Assembly (NCBI RefSeq): GCF_000192435.1
Contig: NZ_AEUD01000003.1
Span: 248,001 to 312,000 of the forward strand
Length of the DNA: 64,000 nucleotides
DNA from: Gordonia neofelifaecis NRRL B-59395
Lineage (GTDB): Bacteria; Actinomycetota; Actinomycetes; Mycobacteriales; Mycobacteriaceae
Reading direction: 5' to 3'
Under the pieces are notes generated by a model. The model was not told the origin of the DNA. It ran no database searches and worked only from the letters and a program-made list of their open reading frames with translations. Each line of letters starts with the position of its first letter. The first letter of the stretch is position 1. This document shows, one piece after another, positions 27,035 through 36,396 of this stretch. Made by a program: the position numbers and the translations under genes.

Positions 27035-28564
27035 ATGACGAATCAGACTGCGGGGCAATCGAACACCCGGCGGATCATGCTTGTGATCGGACTGTCGGTG
27101 CTCGTCACCTCGTCGGCGGCGAGCAGCCTGAATCTCGCGCTGCCGTCGGTCGCGGCGGGGACCGGTGCGACCCAGTCGCAGATGCTCTGGATCGTCGACG
27201 CGTACACGGTCCTGATGGCGGGCCTGCTGCTCGCCGCCGGCGCTCTCGGCGACCGATTCGGACGGCGATCCATCTTGTTGCTCGGCCTGTCGATGTTCGG
27301 ACTGGCCGCCCTCGTCGCGAGTTTCGTCGATTCACCGATCACCCTGATCGTCTGCCGCGCCGTCATGGGATGCGCGGGAGCGCTCGTCCTGCCGACCACG
27401 CTGTCGGTCGTCACCACCACGCTGCCGCCGGAGAGGCGCAACACCGCCGTCGGCACCTGGACCGGTCTGGCCGGCGCGGGAGCGGTCCTCGGGATGCTCG
27501 CTTCGGCATTGTTGCTGCAGTTCTTCGCGTGGAACTCGATCTTCGTTCTCACCGTCATCCTGGCGGTCATCGCCATCACCGGGGTGACCCTGGTCCTGCC
27601 CTCGACCCGCGCCGAGGACCCACCGAAGCTGGATCTGCTCGGCGCCGCACTGTCCCTGATTGCGATCTCGGCGGTCGTCGTCGCGATTCTCGAGGGCCCC
27701 GACCGCGGATGGACGGACGGGCTCGTCCTCGTCTTGTTCGCCGTCGGGGTGATCGCGTTCGCATCGTTGATCTGGCACGAACTGCGTTGCGACGAGCCGA
27801 TGATCGATCCTCGGGTGTTCCGCTTCCGCGGCGTCGAGGTCGGCACCGTATCGAACTTCCTCGTGACGATGGGTTCGCTCGGCTTCATGTTCATGTTCAC
27901 GCAGTATCTCCAGTTCGTCGGAGGGTTCTCGCCGATCCAGGTGGTGTGTTCGGTCCTGCCGTTCGCGTTGGTGATGATTCCCGCCTCCCGGCTCACGCCG
28001 CGTCTCGCCGAGAAGTACGGTGCCCGGACCGTGATGTGCGGCGGCTTCGTGCTCACGGCGGCAGCATTCGTGATCGGGCAGTTTCTCGGCACCGACGTCG
28101 ATGTTCTGCTCGTCGTGCTCATGATGGTCATCGTCGGCATCGGAATGGCCTGTGTCTCGCCCGTCGCGACCACGGCGATCGTCACGTCGCTGCCCGAGGA
28201 GAAGCAGGGCGTCGCCTCCGCTCTGGGTCAGACCGCACGGTCGGTCGCGGGTTCCCTCGGCGTCGCACTCATCGGCGCCCTCTTGAACTCCGGCTACACC
28301 TCGTCGCTCAGCGAGGTCATCCCGGCCAATGCTCCTGCCGAGCCGGCGCGGGCCGCCGAGGCGTCGATCGCGGCCGCCGATGCCATCGCCGACCAGATCG
28401 GGCCGCAGGGTGAAGCGCTGAGTTCGGCAGCGTCCCAGGCCTTCGTCGACGGTTTGGGGCACGCGTTCTGGGGAGCTGTCGCCATCGCACTCGCCGGTCT
28501 CCTGTACGCCGCGGTCCGAGCCCCTCGACGCGGCTCCCGTTCTACGGAATTCCTCGAGCCGTGA
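27035..28564 (+). CDS. MFS drug-type exporter, DHA2 (14-TM) family
   Basis: Efflux protein of 509 residues. The N-terminal half carries LNLALPSVAAGTGATQSQMLWIVDAYTV-like DHA2 sequence and the motif A loop LGDRFGRRSILL (about 70-81); motif C appears around GLAGAGAVLGMLAS. Hydrophobicity gives about 14 helices, as in EmrB/QacA. The C-terminus has an alanine-rich outer loop with AAEASIAAADAIADQIG. No regulator is adjacent. The substrate is unknown. Confidence 0.85.
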   Translation: MTNQTAGQSNTRRIMLVIGLSVLVTSSAASSLNLALPSVAAGTGATQSQMLWIVDAYTVLMAGLLLAAGALGDRFGRRSILLLGLSMFGLAALVASFVDSPITLIVCRAVMGCAGALVLPTTLSVVTTTLPPERRNTAVGTWTGLAGAGAVLGMLASALLLQFFAWNSIFVLTVILAVIAITGVTLVLPSTRAEDPPKLDLLGAALSLIAISAVVVAILEGPDRGWTDGLVLVLFAVGVIAFASLIWHELRCDEPMIDPRVFRFRGVEVGTVSNFLVTMGSLGFMFMFTQYLQFVGGFSPIQVVCSVLPFALVMIPASRLTPRLAEKYGARTVMCGGFVLTAAAFVIGQFLGTDVDVLLVVLMMVIVGIGMACVSPVATTAIVTSLPEEKQGVASALGQTARSVAGSLGVALIGALLNSGYTSSLSEVIPANAPAEPARAAEASIAAADAIADQIGPQGEALSSAASQAFVDGLGHAFWGAVAIALAGLLYAAVRAPRRGSRSTEFLEP

Positions 28565-28632
28565 TCGGCGCCGATCGGGTGAGATGGGCGAAAGGATCGA
28601 CACCGAGCTCGACGGACCACAGGAGTATGTGA

Positions 28633-29055
28633 ATGCACAACGACCACCCGGAGGAGGCGATCCGGTCGCTGATCGCTCGCATCGCGCACACCGCCGACGA
28701 CGGGGAGATCGCCGACTACGCCGCCCTGTTCACGACCGACGCGGTCTGGGACATGCCCGCGGACCCACGGACGGGGGTTCCGCGCCAGTTGCGGCGAGGG
28801 CACGACGAGATCCTCGGCAGCGCACAGGAACGACGAGACGCAGGAATCACCGGCCCCGGCAGCGCGACTCGACACCTCACCACCTGCTCCGACATCTCGG
28901 TCTCGAACGACGGCACGGCGACGGCCGTCACGATCTGGCAGTTCTACGCGGACACCACCACCGTGCCGCGGCTGGTCAGCATCGGCCGTTACGACGATGT
29001 GTTCGTCTTCGACGAGAAGTGGCGCCTGGCGAAGCGATCGATCACCCTCGGCTGA
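28633..29055 (+). CDS. NTF2-like (SnoaL-type) protein
   Basis: Cone-fold protein of 140 residues: ADYAALFTTDAVWDMPADP (about 27-45) and a C-terminal VSIGRYDDVFVFDEKWRLAKRSI are the usual first strand and last strands of polyketide-cyclase/dehydratase-like NTF2 proteins. AGGAG precedes the ATG. It sits 98 bp ahead of two mycofactocin-type SDRs and may act on the same small molecule as a hydratase or isomerase. Confidence 0.78.
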   Translation: MHNDHPEEAIRSLIARIAHTADDGEIADYAALFTTDAVWDMPADPRTGVPRQLRRGHDEILGSAQERRDAGITGPGSATRHLTTCSDISVSNDGTATAVTIWQFYADTTTVPRLVSIGRYDDVFVFDEKWRLAKRSITLG

Positions 29056-29153
29056 GGACTCGCAGGTCGGCAATCGTGTTCCCGGCACGCGGGAAGCGAC
29101 CTACTCGCAGGCGGTCGTCGTCACTAGCGTCGGCCGCGGCGAAAGGAACTGCG

Positions 29154-29963
29154 ATGACACGGATGTCGGGCAAGACGGTGCTCATAACGGGTGCGGCGAA
29201 GGGGATGGGGCGCGCGCACGCGGTGCGCCTGGCAGAGGAGGGCGCAGACGTCCTCCTGATGGACGTGCCGGGCGAGGAGTCCGAGACCGAGCTCGCCGCG
29301 ACCGCGCGTCTGGTCGAGGGCACCGGACGGCGGGCCGTGGTCGGCGTCGCCGATATCCGCGACTTCGAGGCGGTGGAGTCCGCGGTGAAGGCCGGTGTCA
29401 GCGTCCTTGGCCCGCTCGACGTCGTCGTCGCCAACGCCGGAATCTGTGACAACCCGGGCGACTCGTGGACCATCGACGAAGAGATCTGGAACCGGTCGAT
29501 CGACGTCAACGTCACAGGCACCTGGCACACGGTCAAGGCGGGAGTCGCCGCACTGAACCCCGCCGGCGGCTCGGTGATCATCGTCAGCTCCACGGCGTCC
29601 ATCAAGGCGGTGCCCGGAGCGTCGCACTACACTGCGGCCAAGCACGCGATCACGGGTCTGTCTAAGACCTTGGCGAACGAACTGGGCGGCCGATCGATCC
29701 GCGTGAACACCATTCACCCGGGAGCGGTCGCGACGGCGATGACCATCAACCCGGCGACCTTCGCGCGTCTGCGCCCCGACCTGGAGAGCCCGACCGAGGC
29801 GGATGCCGCCGAAGCGCTGTCGCGGCGGATGCTCCTCCCCGTGCCCTGGGTCGAGGCGGTCGACGTCAGCAACGCCGTGCTCTTCCTCGCGTCCGACGAG
29901 TCACGGTACGTCACCGGCCTGCAGATGGTCATTGACGCCGGACAGACCCAGAAGGTGGCCTGA
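29154..29963 (+). CDS. SDR oxidoreductase, mycofactocin-coupled type
   Basis: Short-chain dehydrogenase of 269 residues with TGAAKGMGRAHAVRLAEEGAD (cofactor loop), VANAGICDN and catalytic SHYTAAKHA. The A-x-G-x-G-R-A-H/Q-A-V-R loop and the C-terminal DAGQTQKV are typical of SDRs that retain NAD and use mycofactocin as external acceptor in actinobacteria. It ends in TGATG, overlapping the next SDR. Substrates of this group are often terpene alcohols such as carveol or simple alcohols; nothing here decides between them. Confidence 0.83.
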   Translation: MTRMSGKTVLITGAAKGMGRAHAVRLAEEGADVLLMDVPGEESETELAATARLVEGTGRRAVVGVADIRDFEAVESAVKAGVSVLGPLDVVVANAGICDNPGDSWTIDEEIWNRSIDVNVTGTWHTVKAGVAALNPAGGSVIIVSSTASIKAVPGASHYTAAKHAITGLSKTLANELGGRSIRVNTIHPGAVATAMTINPATFARLRPDLESPTEADAAEALSRRMLLPVPWVEAVDVSNAVLFLASDESRYVTGLQMVIDAGQTQKVA

Positions 29964-30799
29964 TGAACAACGAACGTCTGGCGGGCAAGGTCGCTTTGAT
30001 CACCGGCGCGGCCCGCGGAATGGGACGAGCCCAGGCGGTGCGGTTCGCCGAGGAGGGTGCGGACATCATCGCGGTCGACGTGTGCGCCCCGGTCGACCAT
30101 GCGACGACGCCCGGTGCGACAGCAGCGGATCTCGTAGAGACCGTCCGACAGGTCGAGGCACTCGGTCGCAGCATCCGTGCGTTCGAGATCGATGTGCGTG
30201 ATCAGCAGGCGCTCGACGCCGCGGTCGAGAGCGGCGTTCAGACGCTGGGGCGACTCGACATCATCAGCGCCACCGCGGGAATCAGTTCGTCGGGACCGGC
30301 GATCGAGATGGACTCCGATCGCTGGCAGACCATGCTGGACGTGAACCTCACCGGGGTGTGGCGCACCTGCAAAGCGGGTATCCCACACATTCTCGACGGG
30401 GGTCGCGGCGGCTCCATCGTCTTGATCAGTTCCATCGCCGGCCTCCGCGGGCTGGTCAGCGTCGGCCACTACACCGCGGCCAAGCACGGGGTGGTCGGCC
30501 TGATGAAGTCGCTCGCCAACGAACTCGCACCGCATCGAGTTCGGGTCAACACGATCCACCCGGCGAACACGCGCACCCCGATGATCGAGAACCCGGCCAC
30601 CATGCGGACGTTCTGCCCGGGAGTCGAGAATCCGACGCAGGAGCAGTTCGAGGCTGGGCTGCAATCCATGCACCTGCTGCCGGTGGCGATGATCGAACCC
30701 GAGGACATCGCGGCGGCGAGCGCGTTCCTCGCCTCCGACGACTCTCGCTACATCACCGGCGTCACGCTTCCCGTCGACGCGGGTCACTGCGTCAAGTAG
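29963..30799 (+). CDS. SDR oxidoreductase, mycofactocin-coupled type
   Basis: Second SDR (278 residues), coupled to the first by a one-base overlap. Cofactor loop TGAARGMGRAQAVRFAEEGAD, ATAGISSSG instead of the usual NNAG, catalytic GHYTAAKHG, and PVDAGHCVK at the end. Two unlike SDRs in tandem could act on two stereoisomers or two successive alcohols. A strong hairpin follows about 70 bp downstream. Confidence 0.83.
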   Translation: MNNERLAGKVALITGAARGMGRAQAVRFAEEGADIIAVDVCAPVDHATTPGATAADLVETVRQVEALGRSIRAFEIDVRDQQALDAAVESGVQTLGRLDIISATAGISSSGPAIEMDSDRWQTMLDVNLTGVWRTCKAGIPHILDGGRGGSIVLISSIAGLRGLVSVGHYTAAKHGVVGLMKSLANELAPHRVRVNTIHPANTRTPMIENPATMRTFCPGVENPTQEQFEAGLQSMHLLPVAMIEPEDIAAASAFLASDDSRYITGVTLPVDAGHCVK

Positions 30800-30867
30800 G
30801 CGGCAGTCGTCGGGTTCCGTGTTCCTCTTAGGGTTTGAGGAACGTGTGCACGACGAACATTGAGCGT

Positions 30868-30914
30868 TTGTGCCGTTGATCGTGACCACCTAGTGGTCAC
30901 GATCAACGGCACAA
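30868..30914. terminator. Bidirectional terminator hairpin with 22-bp perfect arms
   Basis: Inverted repeat with arms 30868-30889 and 30893-30914 and a three-base loop (CTA). All 22 pairs match. It lies between two convergent genes (SDR and 2-hydroxyacid oxidase). There is no long U-tract, as is common for actinobacterial terminators. Confidence 0.65.
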
Positions 30915-30964
30915 GGACCCGCCGAGCTCGGCAACCTCGCACCACGATGGTCGGCTGTTTCGGG

Positions 30965-32110
30965 TCAGCGGAGACGAACCCGATCGGGCGTCAGCTCGGC
31001 GAGGGAAGTCACGCCCATCAGCTGCATCGTGTTGACCATCTCCGTTCCCAGGATGTCGAGAACGCGGTCCACGCCCGCCCCGCCGCCGGCCATCAGCCCG
31101 TAGAGATAGGCCCGTCCGATCAGCACAGCGCGTGCACCGAGTGCCACCGCTGCGATGATGTCCGCCCCGGAGCGCACCGCACCGTCGATGAAGACCTCGG
31201 AACGGTCGCCGACCGCGTCGACGATCGCGGGCAGCGTCTCCAGCGGCGTCGGAGCCTTATCGAGCTGCCTGCCGCCATGGTTCGAGATCACGATGCCGTC
31301 TGCACCCGCGTCCACCACGAGACGGGCGTCGTCGACGGTCTGAATGCCCTTGACGACGAGGCGTCCCGGCCAGATGCCGCGCACCCACTCGAGATCTGCG
31401 ATCGTCGCAGTCGGATCCAGATTCGACACCGACGATCCGGTTCCGCCCCACGATCTGAGTGACGCGAACTCCAGAGGCTCCGTGGTGAGGAAGTTGAACC
31501 ACCAGTGCGGGTGCCGCGCGCCGTCGATGACCGTACGCGCGCGCAGGGTCGGCGGGATCGTCATCCCGTTGCGTAGGTCCCGCAGACGTCTGCCGCTGAC
31601 AGGAGTGTCCAGTGTCAGAATCAGGGTGTCGTAGCCGTTGGCGTCTGCGCGCTCGGCGAAGTCCCGGCTCGCCTCCCGGTCCCGCCAGAGATACAGCTGG
31701 AACCAGCGGCGCGCATCGGGAGCCGCTGCGGCGAGGTCCTCGATGCTCGTCGTTCCCATCGTGGACAGCGCGTACGGCAGCCCCGCCCGGGAGGCGGCGC
31801 GAACCACCGCCGATTCACCGGTGTGATGCATCATCCGAGTGAAGCCCGTCGGGGCGAAGATCAGCGGCAGTGACTGCTTGCGCTCGAGGATCGTGGTCGA
31901 GACGTCGACGTCCGACACGTCCCGCAGGACTCGCGGTATCAGTTCGACGGAGTCGAACACGGCGCGCGATCGTCGCAGGCTCTCTTCGGCTCCCGCGGCG
32001 CCGTCGGTGTAGTCGAACACCGCGCGGGGTGTCCGGCGGCGGGCGATCTCCCTGAGATCGTCGATCGTCTGCGCGCCTTGCAGTCTGCGGGCGACGGGTG
32101 ATGTCTGCAT
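30965..32110 (-). CDS. FMN-dependent alpha-hydroxy acid oxidase/dehydrogenase (LldD/MdlB family)
   Basis: Flavoenzyme of 381 residues oxidising a 2-hydroxyacid to a 2-oxoacid. FMN-site segments: PLIFAPTGFTRMMH, ALSTMGTTSIEDLA, VKGIQTVDDARLVVDAGADG, the catalytic His/Arg motif SNHGGRQLD and FIDGAVRSGADI. L-lactate, mandelate and glycolate enzymes all look like this. The next gene on the same strand encodes a ThDP enzyme that could decarboxylate the 2-oxoacid, so a mandelate-like two-step route is possible. Confidence 0.85.
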   Translation of the reverse strand: MQTSPVARRLQGAQTIDDLREIARRRTPRAVFDYTDGAAGAEESLRRSRAVFDSVELIPRVLRDVSDVDVSTTILERKQSLPLIFAPTGFTRMMHHTGESAVVRAASRAGLPYALSTMGTTSIEDLAAAAPDARRWFQLYLWRDREASRDFAERADANGYDTLILTLDTPVSGRRLRDLRNGMTIPPTLRARTVIDGARHPHWWFNFLTTEPLEFASLRSWGGTGSSVSNLDPTATIADLEWVRGIWPGRLVVKGIQTVDDARLVVDAGADGIVISNHGGRQLDKAPTPLETLPAIVDAVGDRSEVFIDGAVRSGADIIAAVALGARAVLIGRAYLYGLMAGGGAGVDRVLDILGTEMVNTMQLMGVTSLAELTPDRVRLR

Positions 32111-32261
32111 CGGCGCGAACTGAACGAGCTCGCGCAGCTCAGACCAACGGGGTACACGTCTGACGAGACGGGTCCGCCGACCCGTACCGCGAGCGCGTCT
32201 CCACCGCTAGCGACGCGGCTGCACCACCGACGCGAGAGCGCCCCGATCGGCGCCGGAGCCC

Positions 32262-33863
32262 TCAGCGAGTCGGACCGTGATGCGCGAGCGCGCCCGAGAG
32301 AGCATCGTCGAACTCGGCCGCGCTGCCGACTCTGTCCGACCGAACGCCGAATGCGGTTGCCAGCGTGGTGAAGTCAGGCGCTGACAGATCGACGTCGTGC
32401 TGCATCCCGTCACCTGTGGTGCGTTCGATGTTGCGGAGCATCCCGTAGCCGGAATCGTTGAACAGGCAGATCACCACCCGCGCCTGCGCCTGCACAGCGG
32501 TCGCGAGTTCACCGACGCTGAGCATGAAGCCGCCGTCGCCCTGGAGCAGGATCGTGTGCTCTCCGGTGGCGAGGGCGGCGCCGATCGCCAGCGGCAGGCC
32601 GGGCCCGATCCCCGCGCCGGTCGACCGGATCGACGTTCTGGGCTCCCACGCCGCCAACAGGGTCTCGCCCCACACGTACGCCGGAACGGTAGCGTCCCTG
32701 ACGACCACCGCCGAGCGGGATCGTCGGCTGTTGAGTACGTCGCTGATGGCGGTGTGGTCGGGGCCCGCATGTCGCACGACGAGCTCACGCGCTGTCCGAG
32801 CGGCAGTCTGTCCAGCCGCGACATGTCGCATACGACCGGCGTCGGCCGCGGCGCCCGGGGCGTCGATGGCCGCAGTCAACGCGCGCAGACCTTCGCGCGC
32901 ATCGGCCACCAGCGCCACGGCCGACGGATAGGCGCGGTCGATCATCGCCGGATCGATGTCGAGGTGCACGAGCTGTCGGGGGAGCGGGAGAGTCCAGCCC
33001 GCCGTGGGATACTGCTGGAATCTGGTGCCGACGGCGAGCATCGCATCGCAGGTGGCGAGGTAGTCGGGCATCGGGTCGATGGCACCGAGCGCGCCGAGGC
33101 TGAGCGGATCGTCGTCCGGGATCGCGGCGCGTCCCTCTCTGGTCGTGAGAACGGGTGCGTTCCATTTGCGAGCGAAGTCCACCAGGGCGGTCTCCGCACC
33201 GGCCCGCAGGACACCCCCGCCCGCCCAGATCACCGGCCGTTCGGCGGCCGAGAGCAGACGCGCGGCGTCGCTGACCGACGCGGGTTCCGGTCGTCGCGCA
33301 CGGGTTGGACGGACGGTGTCCGTCAATCGAGCCGGGTCGACGCGTGCACTCATGCCCTGTACGTCGATCGGGATCTGCACCGCGACGGGCCTCGGCCGTC
33401 CCTGCCTCGCCAGGCGGCCGAGAGCGACGACCGTCTCAGCGATCTCGTCCGGGTCGGTGATGCTCGCGACGCGCTTGCAGACCGTCTCCAACATGTCCGC
33501 TTGGTGCTCGGCCTCGTGCACGAAGCCTCGCCGACGGCCCCTCTCGTGAGTCGGGATCTGAGTGGTGACGAGCAGTACCGGCGACGAGGCGTAGTGGGCC
33601 TCGTAGAGGCCGCCCATGGCGTTCGCCGTTCCGGGTCCGGTGCTGACGATCGCGACCCCGAGTCCACCGGTCGTCCGGGCGTAGCCGTCGGCCGCGTGCA
33701 CCACGCCCTGCTCATGCCGACAGCCGGTGACCACGATCCGACCACGTCTGTGGAGGGCGCTCAGAACGGCCAGGTTGTGCGCGCTGGGGATCGCGAAAAC
33801 CCTTGTCACACCAAGGGTTTCCAGTGCAATTGCGACTGCGGAGCCACCGTCGACGACATCCAT
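32262..33863 (-). CDS. Thiamine diphosphate-dependent enzyme (acetolactate synthase / benzoylformate decarboxylase superfamily)
   Basis: ThDP enzyme of 533 residues. The ATG at 33861-33863 is chosen because GGAGAGGA lies about 8 bp before it; the frame is open 13 codons further. The activating Glu is in GCRHEQGVVHAADGYAR (about 48), the central domain follows, and the ThDP/Mg motif is GDGGFMLSVGELATA ending in FNDSGYGML. Separate classes (carboligase, decarboxylase, oxalyl-CoA or hydroxyacyl lyase) cannot be told apart by eye. The neighbouring 2-hydroxyacid oxidase suggests a 2-oxoacid substrate. Confidence 0.82.
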   Translation of the reverse strand: MDVVDGGSAVAIALETLGVTRVFAIPSAHNLAVLSALHRRGRIVVTGCRHEQGVVHAADGYARTTGGLGVAIVSTGPGTANAMGGLYEAHYASSPVLLVTTQIPTHERGRRRGFVHEAEHQADMLETVCKRVASITDPDEIAETVVALGRLARQGRPRPVAVQIPIDVQGMSARVDPARLTDTVRPTRARRPEPASVSDAARLLSAAERPVIWAGGGVLRAGAETALVDFARKWNAPVLTTREGRAAIPDDDPLSLGALGAIDPMPDYLATCDAMLAVGTRFQQYPTAGWTLPLPRQLVHLDIDPAMIDRAYPSAVALVADAREGLRALTAAIDAPGAAADAGRMRHVAAGQTAARTARELVVRHAGPDHTAISDVLNSRRSRSAVVVRDATVPAYVWGETLLAAWEPRTSIRSTGAGIGPGLPLAIGAALATGEHTILLQGDGGFMLSVGELATAVQAQARVVICLFNDSGYGMLRNIERTTGDGMQHDVDLSAPDFTTLATAFGVRSDRVGSAAEFDDALSGALAHHGPTR

Positions 33864-34049
33864 GGTCAGAATCCTCTCCGCCGTCAGGTCTCGGCCTCGC
33901 ATCTGGCGAGACCCGCCGGACGGCCACGATGACTCCGGCGAAGGGTGTGGGGACGGCCGATCGGCTGACTCGAACCTAGGACTCAGCGATCACCGCCGCC
34001 AGCGTCGGTCCCGCATTCCGGGACGACGCGTTCTCGACCGGCGCAGGCG

Positions 34050-34628
34050 TCAGTTCGTCGCGTTCGAGGCGCGACGATCGGCGAACACCCTCCGCAGGTA
34101 GGCATAGGCTTCAGCATCGACGTCGCCCTCCGAGTCGGAGAGATCGGCGAGGTCCTTCACATGCGGCCCGAACAGTCCCCAGCCCATGCTCATGCAGGTC
34201 AGCACCGCAGCCTGCAGCCGCGCGTCCTCGTCGCCGCCGTCCTCCAGGCGACGGACCAACTCGCGCAGCGCGGGCGGCGCCTTGAAGAACTCACCGGGAT
34301 CGCGGCCTTCGAGAATGAGATGCGCCAGCAGCCGCACATAGGCGTCGGACTTCGGCCGGAGCAGCACGGCGACGGCCGATTCGGTGCCGTCGGCCGCCGA
34401 GAAGGCGTCGGCCCAGGTCTCCGACAGGCGCGTGAACACCAACTCGAGCAGTTGGTCCTTGGAGCCGACGTACTGATGGATGAGCCCGTAGTTGACTCCG
34501 GCGTGCTGAGCGACCTGACGCAGCGACACCCGGGAGGGTCCACGCTCTGCGTACAGTTCGAGCGCGGCGTCCACGATCTTGTCGGTGTCTCGCTCCTTAC
34601 TGGTGCGCGCCTGGTTGTCGCCGTTCAT
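34050..34628 (-). CDS. TetR family regulator
   Basis: Regulator of 192 residues from ATG 34626-34628. Helix-turn-helix SLRQVAQHAGVNYGLIHQYVGSKDQLL near 40-66; the C-terminal ligand domain has MSMGWGLFGPHV. GGCGGGA precedes the start. It is divergent from an IclR regulator, with a 16-bp palindrome between. It probably controls the oxidase/ThDP genes or nearby SDRs; the target is inferred from position. Confidence 0.83.
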   Translation of the reverse strand: MNGDNQARTSKERDTDKIVDAALELYAERGPSRVSLRQVAQHAGVNYGLIHQYVGSKDQLLELVFTRLSETWADAFSAADGTESAVAVLLRPKSDAYVRLLAHLILEGRDPGEFFKAPPALRELVRRLEDGGDEDARLQAAVLTCMSMGWGLFGPHVKDLADLSDSEGDVDAEAYAYLRRVFADRRASNATN

Positions 34629-34741
34629 TTCCCGCCCGTCCGATGAGGATTCGGTGTCCGGCCCTCCCCATGACCACATGCGGCCTTCACAGGGGGTTGA
34701 CGCGGACAGCTCATGGTCACTACTGTAACCGCCAACACAGT

Positions 34742-34757
34742 CTAGCCAGTTGGCTAG
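34742..34757. promoter_or_regulatory. 16-bp inverted repeat between TetR and IclR genes
   Basis: CTAGCCAGTTGGCTAG has perfect 7-bp arms (CTAGCCA/TGGCTAG) around GT. It lies 38 bp before the IclR start and 114 bp before the TetR start. The form suits a TetR-family operator. Flanking DNA at 34721-34740 is AC-rich and may contain the promoters. Confidence 0.5.
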
Positions 34758-34794
34758 TAACTCGAGATGGCAGGTGCGGTCGTTGGAGTCTGAT

Positions 34795-35589
34795 ATGCCG
34801 AGCGGAACGCTGACCCGGGCATCGATGGTGCTCGAAGACATGTTGAGCCAGGACGGCCGCGCGACCTCCGCGGCGGAGATCACCCGGCGCACGGGGATTC
34901 CGAAGTCGTCGGTCCACCGACTGCTGGAGCAACTGCTGACGCTCGGGTGGATAGTCCGCGAGGGAAATCTATACCGCCTCGGGGCACAGATGTACGACTT
35001 CGGCATCAGCGCCGCGCGCGGTGATCAGGCCATGGCACACGCCTGGCCGGTTCTCCAGGATCTCGCGGCCCATACCCGATGCGTGTCGTATCTCGGCGGG
35101 CTCCGCGGGTCGAAGGTTGCGATTCTGCAGAAGGCCGTCGGACCGAACCGACGCGCACCGCAGTTCGCGGTCGGCGCTCGGGTGCCCGCACTCCGCACGA
35201 GCATCGGCAAGGTACTCGTGAGCGCGTTCCCGGACGCGCCCGAGTCCCTGGCGGCCCGAGCCGAGGCGACGTCTGACCGCCTTCGACTGCGCAACGAACT
35301 GGCCCACGCACAGGAGACGGGGATCGCGTTCGGGTTCGACGAAGCCAAGCCTGGGCTCGGATGCATCGCATCGGCGATTCGAGTGCACGGGCAGCCGATC
35401 GATGTCGCAATCGCGGTCAGCGGTCCGGCCGGTGCCGTGCGCGACCGGAACGTTCAGCAGGCTCTGCGGGCCGCGGCTGCGGCCATCGGCCGGAAGCTGG
35501 AATCCACGCTACCGACCGACTCGAGTCTTCGTCGTTCATCTCCGTCGGTCGCGGTGCGCATTCCGCAACGGACGCTTCACGCGGTGTGA
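34795..35589 (+). CDS. IclR family regulator
   Basis: Regulator of 264 residues. Start ATG 34795 follows GGAG by 6 bp. N-terminal winged helix: ATSAAEITRRTGIPKSSVHRLLEQL (about 25-49); C-terminal effector domain with SYLGGLRGSKVAILQKAVG, VPALRTSIGKVLVSAFP and GLGCIASAIRVHG. IclR regulators usually control aromatic or organic acid catabolism. Likely target: the neighbouring oxidase, ThDP and SDR genes. Confidence 0.85.
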   Translation: MPSGTLTRASMVLEDMLSQDGRATSAAEITRRTGIPKSSVHRLLEQLLTLGWIVREGNLYRLGAQMYDFGISAARGDQAMAHAWPVLQDLAAHTRCVSYLGGLRGSKVAILQKAVGPNRRAPQFAVGARVPALRTSIGKVLVSAFPDAPESLAARAEATSDRLRLRNELAHAQETGIAFGFDEAKPGLGCIASAIRVHGQPIDVAIAVSGPAGAVRDRNVQQALRAAAAAIGRKLESTLPTDSSLRRSSPSVAVRIPQRTLHAV

Positions 35590-35610
35590 AACGAATCCAT
35601 CGACAGACGC

Positions 35611-36396
35611 CTACCGCGCCACCCTGGATTCTCTCTCGAGGAACGCCACCAGATCGCTGACCGCACCCATCACCGGCGCAGGGAAGACGACCGTGGTGTT
35701 CTTTTCGACACCGATCTCCATCAGGGTCTGCAGACTGCGCAGTTGAAGGGCGATGGGATGGTCGCTCATCGTGTCCGCGGCGCGCGCGAGTTCGTGCGCG
35801 GCTGACGACTCGCCCTCGGCGGCAATGATCTTCGCGCGCTTCTCCCGCTCGGCTTCGGCCTCCCGGGCCATCGCGCGCTGCATGCTGTCCGGCAGTTGGA
35901 TGTCCTTGAGTTCCACCAGGCGAACCTCGACGCCCCACTCCTGGGCGGTCATCTCCAGAATCCGGCGGATGTCCCCGTTGATCGAGTCGGTGTTCGCCAG
36001 CACCTCATCCAACGCATGCTGCCCGACGACTTTGCGCAGGGTGGTCTGCGCGATCTGATTGATGGCGGCCCGGACGTCCTCGATCTCGACGACGGCCTTC
36101 ACCGGATCCACGACCCGGAAGTAGGCCACCGCGGAGACATCGACGGTGACGTTGTCTCGGGTGATGATGCCCTGCGACTGGATCGGCATCGTGACCACCC
36201 GCATCGACATCTTGACCATGCGGTCGGCGATCGGAATGATCACTCGCAGTCCCGGGTCGCGCACCCCGACGAGTCGGCCGAACCGCAGTACCACTCCGCG
36301 CTCGTACTGCGTGACCACCTTGATCGCCGCCATCGCGATCAACACCGCGATCACCAGGACGATCCCGATGATGATCACTGCCACTGCGGTCGTCAT
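35611..36396 (-). CDS. Slipin (SPFH/stomatin-like) membrane protein
   Basis: Protein of 261 residues with one N-terminal membrane helix (about 5-25) followed by the SPFH domain: YERGVVLRFGRLVGVRDPGL, VDVSAVAYFRVVDPVKAVV, and a charged coiled-coil region REAEAEREKRAKIIAAEGE. Such proteins form membrane microdomain scaffolds. Many bacterial slipins pair with NfeD proteins, but none is visible here. Convergent with the IclR gene, 21 bp apart. Confidence 0.88.
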   Translation of the reverse strand: MTTAVAVIIIGIVLVIAVLIAMAAIKVVTQYERGVVLRFGRLVGVRDPGLRVIIPIADRMVKMSMRVVTMPIQSQGIITRDNVTVDVSAVAYFRVVDPVKAVVEIEDVRAAINQIAQTTLRKVVGQHALDEVLANTDSINGDIRRILEMTAQEWGVEVRLVELKDIQLPDSMQRAMAREAEAEREKRAKIIAAEGESSAAHELARAADTMSDHPIALQLRSLQTLMEIGVEKNTTVVFPAPVMGAVSDLVAFLERESRVAR

